DNA of 64,000 bases from Flavobacterium covae (GCA_019565575.1 CP067379.1:496001-560000); one strand, 5' to 3'; positions 21,301 to 33,055 are shown, numbered from the stretch's first letter. Notes: generated by a model not told the origin, from the letters alone. Numbers and translations: made by a program.

Positions 21301-24300
21301 CAACATCAGATCCATGGACTATTATAACATCGCCAAGTGGTCTTACATTAAATGGCACTGGAACTAGTGTAAATTTTACAGGACTAAATCCAGGTAATAC
21401 ATATACCTTCACAGTTACTAATTCTAATGGTTGTATTTCACCTGCATCATCTGCTATAACAGTATATAATCAAATATGTGCAGTAGATGAAACAACAACG
21501 CCTATAAACGGTCTATCGGGAGGAACAACCGCTCCACTTACGGCCAATGATACACTTAACGGAGCATTAGTAACAGTAGGAACGGCTCCCGGTAATGTTC
21601 AAATTACAGCAAGTACAGTTCCTATGGGGTCTGGACTAATCCTAAATCCAAACGGAACAGTATCAATACCAGCTAACACCCCTGCGGGAACATACACCGT
21701 TAACTACACCATTTGTGAAGTCAACAATCCTAAAAACTGCAGCAATGTTAGTTCTAATGTAGTGGTAGATACTCCTCAGATTATAGCCATAACAGAAACA
21801 ACAACGCCTATAAACGGTCTATCGGGAGGAACAACCGCTCCACTTACGGCCAATGATACACTTAACGGAGCATTAGTAACGGTAGGAACGGCTCCCGGTA
21901 ATGTTCAAATTACAGCAAGTACAGTTCCTATGGGGTCTGGACTAATACTAAATCCAAACGGAACAGTATCAATACCAGCTAACACCCCTGCGGGAACATA
22001 CACCGTTAACTACACCATTTGTGAAGTCAACAATCCTAAAAACTGCAGCAATGTTAGTTCTAATGTAGTGGTAGATACTCCTCAGATTATAGCCATAACA
22101 GAAACAACAACGCCTATAAACGGTCTATCGGGAGGAACAACCGCTCCACTTACGGCCAATGATACACTTAACGGAGCATTAGTAACAGTAGGAACGGCTC
22201 CCGGTAATGTTCAAATTACGGCAAGTACAGTTCCTATGGGGTCTGGACTAATACTAAATCCAAACGGAACAGTATCAATACCAGCTAACACCCCTGCGGG
22301 AACATACACCGTTAACTACACCATTTGTGAAGTCAACAATCCTAAAAACTGCAGTAATGTTAGTTCTAATGTAGTGGTAGATACTCCTCAGATTATAGCC
22401 ATAACAGAAACAACAACGCCTATAAACGGTCTATCGGGAGGAACAACCGCTCCACTTACGGCCAATGATACACTTAACGGAGCATTAGTAACAGTAGGAA
22501 CGGCTCCTGGTAATGTTCAAATTACGGCAAGTACAGTTCCTATGGGGTCTGGACTAATACTAAATCCAAACGGAACAGTATCAATACCAGCTAACACCCC
22601 TGCGGGAACATACACCGTTAACTACACCATTTGTGAAGTCAACAATCCTAAAAACTGCAGCAATGTTAGTTCTAATGTAGTGGTAGATACTCCTCAGATT
22701 ATAGCCATAACAGAAACAACAACGCCTATAAACGGTCTATCGGGAGGAACAACCGCTCCACTTACGGCCAATGATACACTTAACGGAGCATTAGTAACAG
22801 TAGGAACGGCTCCTGGTAATGTTCAAATTACAGCAAGTACAGTTCCTATGGGGTCTGGACTAATACTAAATCCAAACGGAACAGTATCAATACCAGCTAA
22901 CACCCCTGCGGGAACATACACCGTTAACTACACCATTTGTGAAGTCAACAATCCTAAAAACTGCAGTAATGTTAGTTCTAATGTAGTGGTAGATACTCCT
23001 CAGATTATAGCCATAACAGAAACAACAACGCCTATAAACGGTCTATCGGGAGGAACAACCGCTCCACTTACGGCCAATGATACACTTAACGGAGCATTAG
23101 TAACAGTAGGAACGGCTCCTGGTAATGTTCAAATTACAGCAAGTACAGTTCCTATGGGGTCTGGACTAATCCTAAATCCAAACGGAACAGTATCAATACC
23201 AGCTAACACCCCTGCGGGAACATACACCGTTAACTACACCATTTGTGAAGTCAACAATCCTAAAAACTGCAGTTAATGTTAGTTCTAATGTAGTGGTAGA
23301 TACTCCTCAGATTATAGCCATAACAGAAACAACAACGCCTATAAACGGTCTATCGGGAGGAACAACCGCTCCACTTACGGCCAATGATACACTTAACGGA
23401 GCATTAGTAACAGTAGGAACGGCTCCTGGTAATGTTCAAATTACAGCAAGTACAGTTCCTATGGGGTCTGGACTAATCCTAAATCCAAACGGAACAGTAT
23501 CAATACCAGCTAACACCCCTGCGGGAACATACACCGTTAACTACACCATTTGTGAAGTCAACAATCCTAAAAACTGCAGCAATGTTAGTTCTAATGTAGT
23601 GGTAGATACTCCTCAGATTATAGCCATAACAGAAACAACAACGCCTATAAACGGTCTATCGGGAGGAACAACCGCTCCACTTACGGCCAATGATACACTT
23701 AACGGAGCATTAGTAACGGTAGGAACGGCTCCCGGTAATGTTCAAATTACAGCAAGTACAGTTCCTATGGGGTCTGGACTAATACTAAATCCAAACGGAA
23801 CAGTATCAATACCAGCTAACACCCCTGCGGGAACATACACCGTTAACTACACCATTTGTGAAGTCAACAATCCTAAAAACTGCAGTAATGTTAGTTCTAA
23901 TATAACAGTGGGTGAGCCTACTGTTAATGCTCAGAACGATATCTTTTCTTCTCAAAACGGTAGCCAAGGAGAGACATTAGGAAATATATTTACAGATAAT
24001 GGAAATGGATTCGATTTAGCTGACGGAAATCAAGCAAATTTAAATAACATAACATTAACAACAACTGCTTGGACAGGTCAAAAAAATCCATACATTGATT
24101 TAAATGGTAACGTAATAGTACCTTCTGGAACACCTTCTGGAACTTATACTATACCTTACAAAATTTGCTTGCTAACACCATTTAACACTATTTGTGATAC
24201 CGCTACAGTAACTGTAAGAGTAGAACCATCAAACAAAGAGGAATTTGTTATTTACAACCACATGACTCCTAATGGAGATGGGAATAACGATGTATTCTTT

Positions 24301-24543
24301 ATAGACGGAATAGATAAATTTCCTAATAACTCAGTAGAAGTTTACAACCGATGGGGAGTATTAGTATATGAGGCAAAAGGATATAATAATAATGATCGAT
24401 CATTCCGAGGCATATCATCAGGACGAGTTACGATCAAACAATTAGAAGAATTGCCAGAAGGAACATACTATTATATGTTTAAGTACGAAGATACTAAAGG
24501 TATGCCCCAAGAAAAAGCAGGTTATTTATATATCAATAGATAA
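15337..24543 (+). CDS. Giant repeat adhesin 1 with T9SS type B C-terminal domain, four frameshifts
   Basis: SprB-like surface protein of about 3,070 residues, exported by the T9SS. Order: signal peptide from MKAPNLK to TSAQ; unique N-terminal region with a GEVED-like segment (GEAEDHWVNI); 16 x 80-residue repeats; 8 x 102-residue repeats; one divergent repeat; then the gliding-motility/type B sorting domain ([14 protein letters not shown] to YINR). Frame breaks: T6 at 15393-15398 in the signal peptide (needs T7); CTTCCAG at 16480-16486; C6 at 20987-20992 (needs C7); an extra T at 23273-23274 that sibling repeats lack. Read literally it is five fragments. Breaks are probably sequence errors, but real inactivation is possible. 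Confidence 0.85.
17101..20986 (+). repeat. Tandem array of 16 x 240-nt units in adhesin 1
   Basis: Sixteen in-frame 80-codon units plus a partial one, differing at only a handful of sites: Ser/Asn before PAVLN, Ala/Val/Thr before SAQVL, and silent TTCACAGAAACC versus TTTACGGAAAC(A/C)A. Each unit has two Cys (QPTCATAT and AAGCTS). Units at 19081 and 19321 are repeated 720 bases later at 19801 and 20041, showing that blocks of three units were duplicated together. Confidence 0.97.
21484..23905 (+). repeat. Tandem array of 8 x 306-nt units in adhesin 1
   Basis: Eight 102-codon units, each running from ETTTPINGLSGGTTAPL to VVVDTPQIIAIT and containing the TICEVNNPKNC pair of cysteines. Copies differ by a few silent changes (AATCCTAA/AATACTAA, CTCCCGG/CTCCTGG). 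The sixth unit's end carries the extra T at 23273-23274. A divergent ninth module follows and leads into the C-terminal sorting domain. Confidence 0.95.
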
Positions 24544-24550
24544 AGAATTA

Positions 24551-24580
24551 ATATACCTCCGTCTTTAGGGCGGAGGATAT
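24551..24580 (+). promoter_or_regulatory. Hairpin between adhesin 1 and sprF
   Basis: CCTCCG (24556-24561) pairs with CGGAGG (24571-24576), extended by ATA/TAT, around a 9-base loop. No T-run follows. It lies 7 bases after the adhesin stop and is conserved exactly in module 2. It may be an attenuator or processing/stability element that sets the ratio of adhesin to SprF/OmpA. Confidence 0.6.
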
Positions 24581-24597
24581 TTAAAAAAGAATATGAT

Positions 24598-25511
24598 ATG
24601 AAAAACAAAATTATATATTTACTACTTTTAATGAGTGGAATTAGTTTTGCTCAACAAGAAGCACAGTATACACAATATATGTATAACACTGCCAATGTAA
24701 ATCCCGGTTACACAGGTACCCGCGGTTGTTTTAGTGCTTTAGTAATGCACCGCTCCCAATGGGTAGGATTAGAAGGAGCCCCAAAGACAAATACAGTTGC
24801 AATGAGTACCCCCTTAGGTCTTAACAATAGGATGGGATTAGGAGTAAGCGTTATAAACGATAAAATAGGTCCTTCAGATGAAAATGCAATATCAGTAGAC
24901 CTAAGTTATAATATTAACACTACAGAAAACTCTAAATTGTCTTTTGGAATAAAAGGAACAGCTAATTTTTTTAGTGTTGATTTTAATAAGACAAAGATTC
25001 ATAATGTATCAGATGGTTTGATAAGACAAAATGTAGACAATCGTTTTTCCCCAATATAGGAGCAGGAGCATTTTGGTATTCAGATAAGACCTATGTAGGA
25101 CTATCCATCCCTTTTATATTAGAACAAAAATACTATGATAACGATGTTCAATACGTAGCCAGTGAACGTATGCACCCTCATTTAATAGCAGGACACGTAT
25201 TTCGCCTAAGTAGTGAAGTACAATTTAAACCCACAACGATGATTAAATATGTAAATGGAGCCCCATTACAAGTCGATTTATCAGGGAATTTTTGGTTTAA
25301 TGAAAAATTTTCATTAGGAGCCGCCTATCGTTGGAGTGCAGCATGGAGCGCTATGGCAGGATTTCAAATTAACGATTCTTGGTTAGTAGGATATGCCTAC
25401 GATCGAGATGTTACCAGATTAGGAAATTTTAACTCTGGTTCACACGAAATATTTTTACGTTATGAATTGTTTAAACGTGTAGAAAAAGTGGTAGCCCCAC
25501 GTTTCTTCTAA
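24598..25511 (+). CDS. SprF-like T9SS membrane protein, copy 1, one frameshift
   Basis: PorP/SprF family, 304 residues when repaired. It has a signal peptide (to SGISFAQ), then the family opening QEAQYTQYMYNTANVNPGYTG and a predicted outer-membrane barrel. In F. johnsoniae SprF is needed to export the adhesin SprB, and this gene likewise sits directly after an adhesin. The frame stops at 25059 because a T tract has five T (25044-25048) where copy 2 has six. Copy 2 at 46534 is intact and otherwise identical in protein sequence. Confidence 0.88.
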
Positions 25512-25521
25512 AACTATTATT

Positions 25522-27479
25522 ATGAAAAGAATAATTTTATTTACTGTATTAGGATTGTCTTTGAATGGAATATATGCACAAGAGAAAAAAATCATAAAAG
25601 CAAGTAATCACTATAATGGTTTAGCATACGTCGATGCAATTGGCACCTATTTAAAAGTAGCTCAAAAAGGATATAAATCAAAAGAGTTATTTCAACGCTT
25701 AGGAGATTCCTATTACTACAATGCTAAATTTACAGAAGCCCATAAATGGTATACTGAATTATTTGCTTTAGGTGAAACAGTAGAACCTGAATATTACTAT
25801 CGTTATGCACAAACCCTCAAATCGGTAGAAAATTACAAAAAAGCCGATGAATATATGGATAAATTTTATCAATTAACATCCAAAGATACAAGAGCCAGTA
25901 TTTATAATAATCAAAAAGATTATAAAAATATTATCGCAAAAAATTCTGGACGTTTTGAAATAAAACCAGTAAGCATTAATGGCAGTTCTTCCGATTATGG
26001 TACAGCATTCTATGGAAACAAAGTACTTTTTGCATCCACTAGAGATACCATTGGAGTTTTCAAAACAAAAGCAAAGTGGACAGGAAAATCATTTACCAAC
26101 CTCTATGCTGCTGATAAAAATGAAACAGGAGACGATCTTATTAATACAGCTCGTTTTGCAAAAGAAATCAATTCCAAATATCACGAAGACTCTCCCGTTT
26201 TCACCAAAGATCTAAAAACAGTTTACTTTACCCGTAATAATTTCAATGAAGGAAAAGTAGGAAAAGACGATAAAAAAGTCATCAATTTAAAGATCTATCG
26301 AGCTAATTTAAATACAAAAGGAGAATGGATTAATATAACAGAACTACCATTTAATAGTGATCAATACAGTGTAGCACATCCCGCCTTATCCCCTGACGAA
26401 AAAACCTTATATTTTGCCTCTAATATGCCCGGAACATACGGGCAATCCGACTTATTCAAGGTAGCTATTTTAGGAGAAAACAGTTATGGAACCCCTATTA
26501 ACCTAGGAAATACAATCAATACAGAAGCCAGAGAAACCTTTCCTTTTATAAGCGATAAAGGAGTATTATATTATGCAACCGATGGACAACAAGGACTAGG
26601 AGGATTAGATATTTACGCAACACAATTAGATGATAAAGGAATGGTTACTAATTTAGTAACCAATGTTGGATCCCCAATAAATGGTCCCATGGACGATTTT
26701 GCTTTTATCATAGACGAAAAAGGAAAAGGCTTCTTTTCCTCAAACCGTTCAGAAGGCAAAGGTTTAGATGACATCTATAGTTTTATAGAAAAATCCCCAT
26801 TAAATTTAGAAATCCAACACCAACTAACAGGCATTGTTACAAACTCCGAAACAGGAGAAGCAATTCCAGAAGCAACCGTAACATTATATGATGAAAAATT
26901 TAAAGAAATAGAAAAAGTTCTAGCAGACAACAAAGGATTTTATGATTTTAAGAAAATTCCTGCGGGTAAAAAATATTATGTACGAGCAGAAAAAGAAGAT
27001 TATGAAACCAAAGAAAAACCAGTAGAAATTCCAAATAAAACAGGAAAAACAAATTTACCTATAGATACTGCCAAAAAAGTAAAAGAAATAAAAGAAGGAT
27101 CCGATTTAGCCAAAATATTTGAAATTAAAATTATTTATTTTGATCTAGATAAATCATTTATTCGTCCTGATGCAGCAGTAGAATTAGCTAAAATTTTAGA
27201 AGTGATGAAACAATACCCCACCATGAAAGTAGACGTTCGATCACATACTGACTGTCGCCAAACCGCAGCTTATAATGCAAAACTTTCAGATCGTAGAGCA
27301 AAAGAAACAGTGGCTTGGCTCATCAAAAAGGTATTGCAAAAGATCGTTTAACAGGTCGTGGTTATGGAGAATCACAATTAATAAATAATTGCGGTTGTGA
27401 ACCAACTAATCAATCTTCTTGTACAGAAGAACAACATCAAGAAAATAGAAGAAGTGAATTTATCATTGTAAAAATGTAA
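25522..27479 (+). CDS. OmpA family protein with PD40 and CarboxypepD-reg domains, copy 1, one frameshift
   Basis: About 652 residues. Signal peptide (to GIYAQ), TPR-like helices (~30-140), PD40/WD40-like beta-propeller blades (HPALSPDEKTLYFASN), a carboxypeptidase-regulatory-like domain (LTGIVTNSETGEAIPEATV), then an OmpA peptidoglycan-binding domain (IIYFDLDKSFIRPDA). The straight frame ends at 27351. An A5 tract at 27325-27329 should be A6 to continue as IKKGIAKDRLTGRGYGES and reach the stop at 27477-27479. It probably anchors the adhesin/SprF complex to peptidoglycan. The same break is in copy 2. Confidence 0.87.
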
Positions 27480-27562
27480 TAAAAAAAGGTGTCTTAAAAA
27501 AGTTTAATAGTAAAAAATAGTTGGTAAAACAGCTGTAAAGTATTATAAAATATGATGTTCCC

Positions 27563-27596
27563 AAAAGTTTATTGAAATTCGTTTCAATAAACTTTT
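27563..27596 (+). terminator. Strong hairpin terminator after module 1
   Basis: Perfect 15-base arms AAAAGTTTATTGAAA (27563-27577) and TTTCAATAAACTTTT (27582-27596) with a TTCG tetraloop, then TT. It ends the adhesin 1-sprF-ompA operon. Confidence 0.88.
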
Positions 27597-27795
27597 TTAT
27601 TTATGAAAATCTCAAAAAAAAGCGATGTCCAATCTCCACAAGTCTAAAATCCACAAGTCTAAAATCCACAAGAGAAAAAGACAAAGAAGTCTTGCCCAGT
27701 TGCGCAAAGTTTTCCGACTTTGAGGAGTGATAAATAAAAAATGAATACGCTTACGGGCGTGTTTTTTTGTGGGTTGTTGTTATCGTATTTACAAC
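27597..27795. other. Gene-free interval after module 1
   Basis: No gene seen. It contains a short direct repeat, CCACAAGTCTAAAAT, twice in tandem near 27638-27668, and a weak second hairpin (ATACGC...GGCGTG followed by T7) near 27742-27767 that could terminate either strand. Confidence 0.5.
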
Positions 27796-28572
27796 TTAAT
27801 TTTTTTTAGGATATAATATAGGCTTACTAGGGCTAGCATCATTCTCAAAAGAGGCTATTTGTAAATTTAACAAGTAAGTGTCATCTGTAATTGTATTATC
27901 AACAAAAATCATTTCGGTAATGGTACAATCTAAGCGTGCATCTGAATTTAAATGATTTACATCTGTTACATTCCAAAAAGCTTTGTGAGCTAAGAGTTTG
28001 CCTTCATCTCTTTCTCTATCAATACTCGGCAAATCAATTAATAAGTGTTTAACACCTATTTCACGTAAATAAAATCCTGTTTCTTCTGTCAGATAGGGTG
28101 GGTTGGTATTTGAGTATTTTTTTGTTTTTTTTTCGCTATTATTTGGTAAAGTACGAATTACTAATGCTTGGAACGAATTTTGTGTTTCTTTATTTTTACT
28201 CATAGACAAGAGTTTATCTTCTATCATTTTTTTGTAATGATCAAATCTTGGTTGCTTTTTTGAGGCTCTATAGTAATTACTTTGGCAAGAAAAAAGAATC
28301 TTTTAAACAGTCATTAATACTGTAGAAATCTTTTGTAATATGTCCTAAACATTCAGTATGTGTACCATGCCCATGGGGGTTAAAAAAATATTGTTAAAAT
28401 TTACAGAGCTTCCGTTTGATACTTTTCCGACCCAATTGTCAAAACGAACGGGTTCTATTATTGGTTTTTCTAGATACCAAGCAATTGGATTTGACTCAGT
28501 ATTATTTAATGGAATGGAAATATCAAGAGGATTAGATAAATCGAACGTAATATTATCTGTTTTTAAAATCAT
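27796..28572 (-). CDS. Cyclase family protein (kynurenine formamidase-like), two frameshifts
   Basis: About 259 residues after repair. The metal-binding signature appears only after restoring one C in a C5 tract (plus-strand G at 28375-28379): TPHGHGTHTECLGHITKDFY, the HxGTHxDxPxH-type motif of the PF04199 cyclase family. A second break at A6 (28290-28295, should be 7) joins KDSFFLAKVITIEPQK to the C-terminal part, which includes LREIGVKHLLIDLPSIDRE. Members hydrolyse amides such as N-formylkynurenine; the substrate is not known here. Confidence 0.83.
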
Positions 28573-28631
28573 TTTATGATAAAGACTATAAAAATAAATT
28601 ACACAAAAGAGAGGATTAATAAAAAAATGCC

Positions 28632-29782
28632 TTAGATTTTCTTGGGGCTATTCAAATTTAGAAAAAATAAATCCGATGCAATTCCATCACAAAAAAATTT
28701 CCCTTTACGAGTGGTTTTTAGAATATGATTATCTAATTCTAATTGTGTGTTATTTATATATGGTTGCGCATTTTTCATTAAATAGTCATGATAGTTGTTT
28801 CCAAAATCTTTTTTAATTTTTTCCAAAGAAATACCCCAAATAGTTCTTAACCCAGTCATTATATATTCATTGTAACGATCTGTTAATGAAAGAATTTCTG
28901 TTTCAATAGGTAGCTTTTCTTCTTCTATAGATTTTATATACAATGAGTTATTAGTCACATTCCAGCTTCTATTTATTCCGTTATAACTATGTGCTGATGG
29001 ACCTATCCCTATATATTTTTTCCTAACCAATAGGCTGAATTATTTTTAGAAAAATAGTTTTCTTTTCCAAAATTAGATAATTCATAATGAATGAAATTGT
29101 TTTTTTCTAGTGTATCAACTAATAGTAAAAATTGTTCATGAGCAATTTCTTCATCTGGAGTAGGAACTTTACCTGTTTGAATAAATTTTTGCAAGGCAGT
29201 TTTAGGTTCTACGGTTAGGGCATAACTAGAAATATGAGGGATGCCTAAATCTAATAAAACTTGAATGTTTTCTAGCCACATTTTATTAGTTAAACCAGGA
29301 GTTCCATAAATGAGATCTACTGAAATATTGTCAAAATATTGGGTTGCTATTTTTAGACTTTTTTTTGCCTGATGAGTATTATGAGCACGATTCATTAGTT
29401 GTAAATCCGCCTTATGAAAAGACTGTACACCAATAGAAATACGATTAATTCCGATGGATTTAAAATCCTGAAATAAATTATTCGTTTCTAAATCATCAGG
29501 ATTTGCTTCAATAGTGATTTCAGGGGTATTGGTAACTTTGTAATTATTGTAAACTTCATTAATTAAAAGTTGTATATCTTCAATTGGCAATATAGAAGGT
29601 GTTCCGCCACCGAAGTAAATAGTTTCTACTACTTCATTTTCAAATTCGTTTTTTCGTATTGCTATTTCTTTTATTAATGCTTTGATCATTTCATTTTTTT
29701 TCTTCAATGAAGTCGAAAAATAAAAATCACAATAATGGCAAGCCTGTTTGCAGAATGGGATATGGATATAGATTCCTGACAT
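28632..29782 (-). CDS. hemW: Radical SAM heme chaperone HemW, one frameshift
   Basis: About 383 residues. The N-terminal motif FCKQACHYCDF has the family CxxxCxxC (C11, C15, C18) plus YFGGGTPSIL for SAM binding, followed by the HemN-type C-terminal domain. The extra Cys of true HemN (CxxxCxxCxC) is absent, so HemW rather than coproporphyrinogen dehydrogenase. The frame breaks at an A6 tract (plus-strand T 29016-29021, should be 7) between SAYWLG and KKYIGIGPSAHSYNG. Confidence 0.9.
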
Positions 29783-29848
29783 ATTTTTAAATTATCGTCA
29801 TAGGTTTAATAGTAATTTATAAAATGGAAGATGTATCTTTAAAATACT

Positions 29849-30403
29849 TTATTTTTTTATTCGTTCTTCATTTTGTTTTATAAAAGCTTCCCAACCAGAA
29901 TAGCTTTTGCCTAGTTCAACTTTTCCTGAATTAAAAAAATGGCATACAGCTGCTGCTAAACCATCAGTAGAATCTAAATTTTTAGGAAGCTCTTTTAGTT
30001 TTAAAAGTTGTTGGAGCATTTTAGCTACTTGTTCTTTACTAGCATTACCGTTTCCTGTAATGGCCATTTTTATTTTTTTAGGTTCATATTCGGTTATAGG
30101 TATTTGACGTGATAAGCCAGCTGCCATAGCAACTCCTTGTGCTCTCCCTAATTTTAGCATTGATTGTACATTTTTGCCAAAAAATGGGGCTTCAATGGCA
30201 ATTTCATCAGGATGATAAGTGTCAATTAATTCAATAGTTCGTTCAAATATTTTTTGAAGTTTTAAATAATGATTATCGTATTTACTTAATAACAATTCGT
30301 TAAGTTGGATAAATTCCATTTTTTTATTCAATACTTTTATCAGACCAAATCCCATAATGGTAGTTCCTGGGTCAATACCTAAAATTATTCTTTCGTTTGC
30401 CAA
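29849..30403 (-). CDS. ruvC: Holliday junction endonuclease RuvC
   Basis: 184 residues. Resolves four-way junctions with RuvAB (ruvA is at 60.5 kb). RNase H-fold acidic residues are visible: D11 in ILGIDPGTT, the Glu in IAIEAPFFGKN, and the pair in LDSTDGLAAAVCHF. The frame is intact, and the start MANERIILGID agrees with the family. Confidence 0.95.
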   Translation of the reverse strand: MANERIILGIDPGTTIMGFGLIKVLNKKMEFIQLNELLLSKYDNHYLKLQKIFERTIELIDTYHPDEIAIEAPFFGKNVQSMLKLGRAQGVAMAAGLSRQIPITEYEPKKIKMAITGNGNASKEQVAKMLQQLLKLKELPKNLDSTDGLAAAVCHFFNSGKVELGKSYSGWEAFIKQNEERIKK

Positions 30404-30457
30404 ATTTTTTATTTAAAGTTTCGAGTTTCAAGTCCAAAGTTTTGTTACTTTGTTCCA

Positions 30458-31399
30458 ATGCAAAAAATATCCAACAAATCTAAACAATTCTTTACACTTC
30501 TGCTTAAACTAATTATAGTAGTAAGTGCTTTTTATTTTATATATGAAAGATTATCAAATCAATCTAATATGGATTTTGATCGTTTTAAAAGTCAAATTTT
30601 ATTCAAACAAACTTGGTATACTATTGTTTTTATTTTGTTTTTATCAGTTCTTAATCGGTTTATAGAAATTTTAAAATGGCAAAATTTGATACAAGAGATA
30701 AAAACTATTTCTCTGGTTGAATCTACTAAACAAGTTTTAGGTGCTTTAACTTTGGCTTTGTTTACACCTAATGGTATAGGAGAATATGCAGGAAAAGCAT
30801 TGTTTTTTGAAAAAAACCAAACTTCAAAAGTTATTTTTTTAAACTTGATTTGCAATGGAGTTCAACTTGTTTTAACCGTATTTTTTGGTATACTAGGATT
30901 GATGTATTTCAATACTTATTTTTCAGTTGTAAGAAGCAAAGTTGTTTTTATTGTTTTGGGGATTACTGTATTTTTGATTTTAATTATCATATTCTTTAGA
31001 AAAGCTAAAATAGGAAAGTATTCAATAGAAAAAATTATTCATAAGATTAATGCAATACCTAAAAAAATACATCAAAAGAATCTATTTTTAGGCGTATTGC
31101 GTTATTTAACTTTTTCTCATCAATATTATTTTTTGTTTCTAATGTTTGGTGTGGATCTACCTTATTTACTTTTGATGAGTGTAATTACATCTGTATATTT
31201 TTTAGCATCTTCTCTACCTTCTTTCCAGTTTTTAGATTTTGCAGTAAAGGGGAGTGTGGCTGTTTTTTTCTTTGGTTTATTAAAGGTTAATGAGTGGGTT
31301 GTTCTTTTTATTAGTACTTTGATGTGGATTTTAAATACTGTTTTACCTGTAGTTATTGGTAGTTATTTTGTGTTAAATTTTAAATTGAGAGAATCATAA
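30458..31399 (+). CDS. Lysylphosphatidylglycerol synthase-type transmembrane (flippase-like) protein
   Basis: 313 residues with about eight membrane helices and no soluble domain, matching the UPF0104/AglD-like membrane domain related to the MprF flippase. Typical segments are LGALTLALFTPNGIGEYAGKALFF and SLPSFQFLDFAVKGS. The gene is followed after 14 bases by a GT2 glycosyltransferase, a pairing that suggests lipid-linked glycan or glycolipid export. No substrate can be assigned. Confidence 0.8.
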   Translation: MQKISNKSKQFFTLLLKLIIVVSAFYFIYERLSNQSNMDFDRFKSQILFKQTWYTIVFILFLSVLNRFIEILKWQNLIQEIKTISLVESTKQVLGALTLALFTPNGIGEYAGKALFFEKNQTSKVIFLNLICNGVQLVLTVFFGILGLMYFNTYFSVVRSKVVFIVLGITVFLILIIIFFRKAKIGKYSIEKIIHKINAIPKKIHQKNLFLGVLRYLTFSHQYYFLFLMFGVDLPYLLLMSVITSVYFLASSLPSFQFLDFAVKGSVAVFFFGLLKVNEWVVLFISTLMWILNTVLPVVIGSYFVLNFKLRES

Positions 31400-31413
31400 A
31401 TAAAGGTATAATA

Positions 31414-32522
31414 ATGGAAACTCTAATATTGATAGTTTATTTAGTTTTACTCGGATATAATATCAATATTCTTTGGATATGTATTGGTTTTACTAAAGTT
31501 AAAACTTTTTCATATAAAAAAATACCTCCTAAAACTAAATTTTCTATAATAGTTCCGTTTCGTAATGAAAATAAAAATTTACCTAATTTATTAGCTTCTT
31601 TTGAAAAATTGAATTACCCGAGTCATTTGTTTGAAGTTATTCTAGTAGATGATCAATCAGATGTTAAATTTGAGCTAATAAAGAGTAGATACTCAATTTC
31701 TTTGATTGAAACAATTAGAAAATCTAATTCTCCTAAAAAGATGCTATTAATGCGGCTATTACAATAGCAAAAAATAATTGGATCATAACAACGGATGCAG
31801 ATTGTACAGTAAATAAAAATTGGTTAACTACTTATGATGCCTTTATTCAAAAAAACAGCCCTAAAATGGTAGTTTCTGGAGTGTTGTTTAATCCTGTTGA
31901 AAGTTTTTTGCAAAATTTCCAATATTTAGATTTATTAAGTTTACAGGGTGTTACTATAGGTAGCTTTGGTAATGATCAAGCTTTTATGTGTAATGGTGCT
32001 AATTTTTGTTATCAAAAATCTTTTTTTAATAAACTAAAAGGGTTTGATGGAAATGAGGAGATAGCAAGTGGAGACGATGTTTTTCTACTTCAAAAGGGTG
32101 TTAAGAGAGATTCTAAAAATATCTATTTTCTTAAAAATAAATTAGCAACAGTTTATACAAAGCCTGAACCTACATTGAGGAAAGTGTTTAACCAACGTGT
32201 GAGATGGGCAAGTAAGACAGGAAATTACGAATCTATTTATAGTAAACAACTAGGGCTTTTTGTTTTTTTGATGAATTTGTCTTTGATATTACTTCTTTTT
32301 GGTTATTTTTTTCTAGATTTCAGCGTAAAACTCATGATTATGGTATTCTCAATTAAATTTTTAATTGATTATATTTTATTTAGAATATCCGCGCAATATT
32401 TTGAGAAACCATTAAAATATCTAACCCTTTCTGTTTTTCTTTATGCTTTTTTTAGTTCTTTTGTTGCTATTTATTCATTATTTGGGCAATACCATTGGAA
32501 AGGAAGAAAGTTTATGAAATAA
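31414..32522 (+). CDS. Membrane-bound family 2 glycosyltransferase, one frameshift
   Basis: About 369 residues. An N-terminal helix is followed by the GT-A core (FSIIVPFRNENKNLPN, ILVDDQSD, TTDADCTVN), the processive-type motif QRVRW (in FNQRVRWASKTGN) and three C-terminal helices. The frame breaks at an A5 tract (31735-31739, should be A6) between SPKK and DAINAAITIAKNNW. It is probably co-transcribed with the flippase-like gene before it. The sugar donor and acceptor are unknown. Confidence 0.85.
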
Positions 32523-32524
32523 AA

Positions 32525-33001
32525 TTATTTTAATTTAATTGGAATAAAAAATTCAGTTTTTACTTTCATCCCTCTTTTAATAGCTGGTTCAATTACAGGA
32601 AAATGAACTAATTTGGAACGCAAAATACTATCGGTATATTCAGGATCTATTGCACTAGAAGGGAGTATTGTTGAAAAATCTACTGTTGAATTGGGATGGA
32701 TTACAACTTTTATCTTTAAAGAATCTAATCTAGGTAGTAATCTTTTAACTGTATCAGTTGCTATTTTTTCATAAATATTCTTGGTTAATACTTGAAAAAA
32801 ACATTCTTTTTTCAATTCTTTATCGGTTATGGATTCACATTCTGTTGTAGAAGGATATTCATCTACTGTGTTCCAATTTATTTTGCTCAATTCTTTCTTT
32901 AAAAGATCTTCTTTGTTGAGTTCTTTTTTTTCAAAATATTGACAACTTATTATAGATAATGAGGTAATCAGTAATAATAGATTATTTTTTATATGGTTCA
33001 T
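32525..33001 (-). CDS. Hypothetical lipoprotein
   Basis: 158 residues with a lipoprotein signal (SLSIISC, Cys20). The body holds a CxxxxxxELKKEC pattern and a C-terminal half (IEPAIKRGMKVKTEFFIPIKL) that reads like a TonB C-terminal-type fold. It resembles the N-terminal part of the RemB-like protein at 49.6-51.7 kb in outline (Cys pair, short helix, 'NIYEKIA' versus 'DFIYNNF', final beta strand), which I treat as a possible distant relationship only. It converges with the GT2 gene. Confidence 0.6.
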   Translation of the reverse strand: MNHIKNNLLLLITSLSIISCQYFEKKELNKEDLLKKELSKINWNTVDEYPSTTECESITDKELKKECFFQVLTKNIYEKIATDTVKRLLPRLDSLKIKVVIHPNSTVDFSTILPSSAIDPEYTDSILRSKLVHFPVIEPAIKRGMKVKTEFFIPIKLK

Positions 33002-33055
33002 TGTGTCAATTTTTTTTTAGTTTTACATTTACAGGCAAAAATAACAAAATATTTG

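Larger units (their letters stand above)
24189..27501 (+). repeat. 3.3-kb near-identical duplication, copy 1 (adhesin CTD-sprF-ompA)
   Basis: Begins at TATTTGTGATACCGC inside the adhesin, where the C-terminal domain starts, and ends just after the ompA stop in GGTGTCTTAAAAAA. The other copy is 46125-49438, in the same orientation and offset by about 21,937 bases. I count about six substitutions and one T-tract difference over 3.3 kb. Sequences on either side diverge abruptly. Confidence 0.95.
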
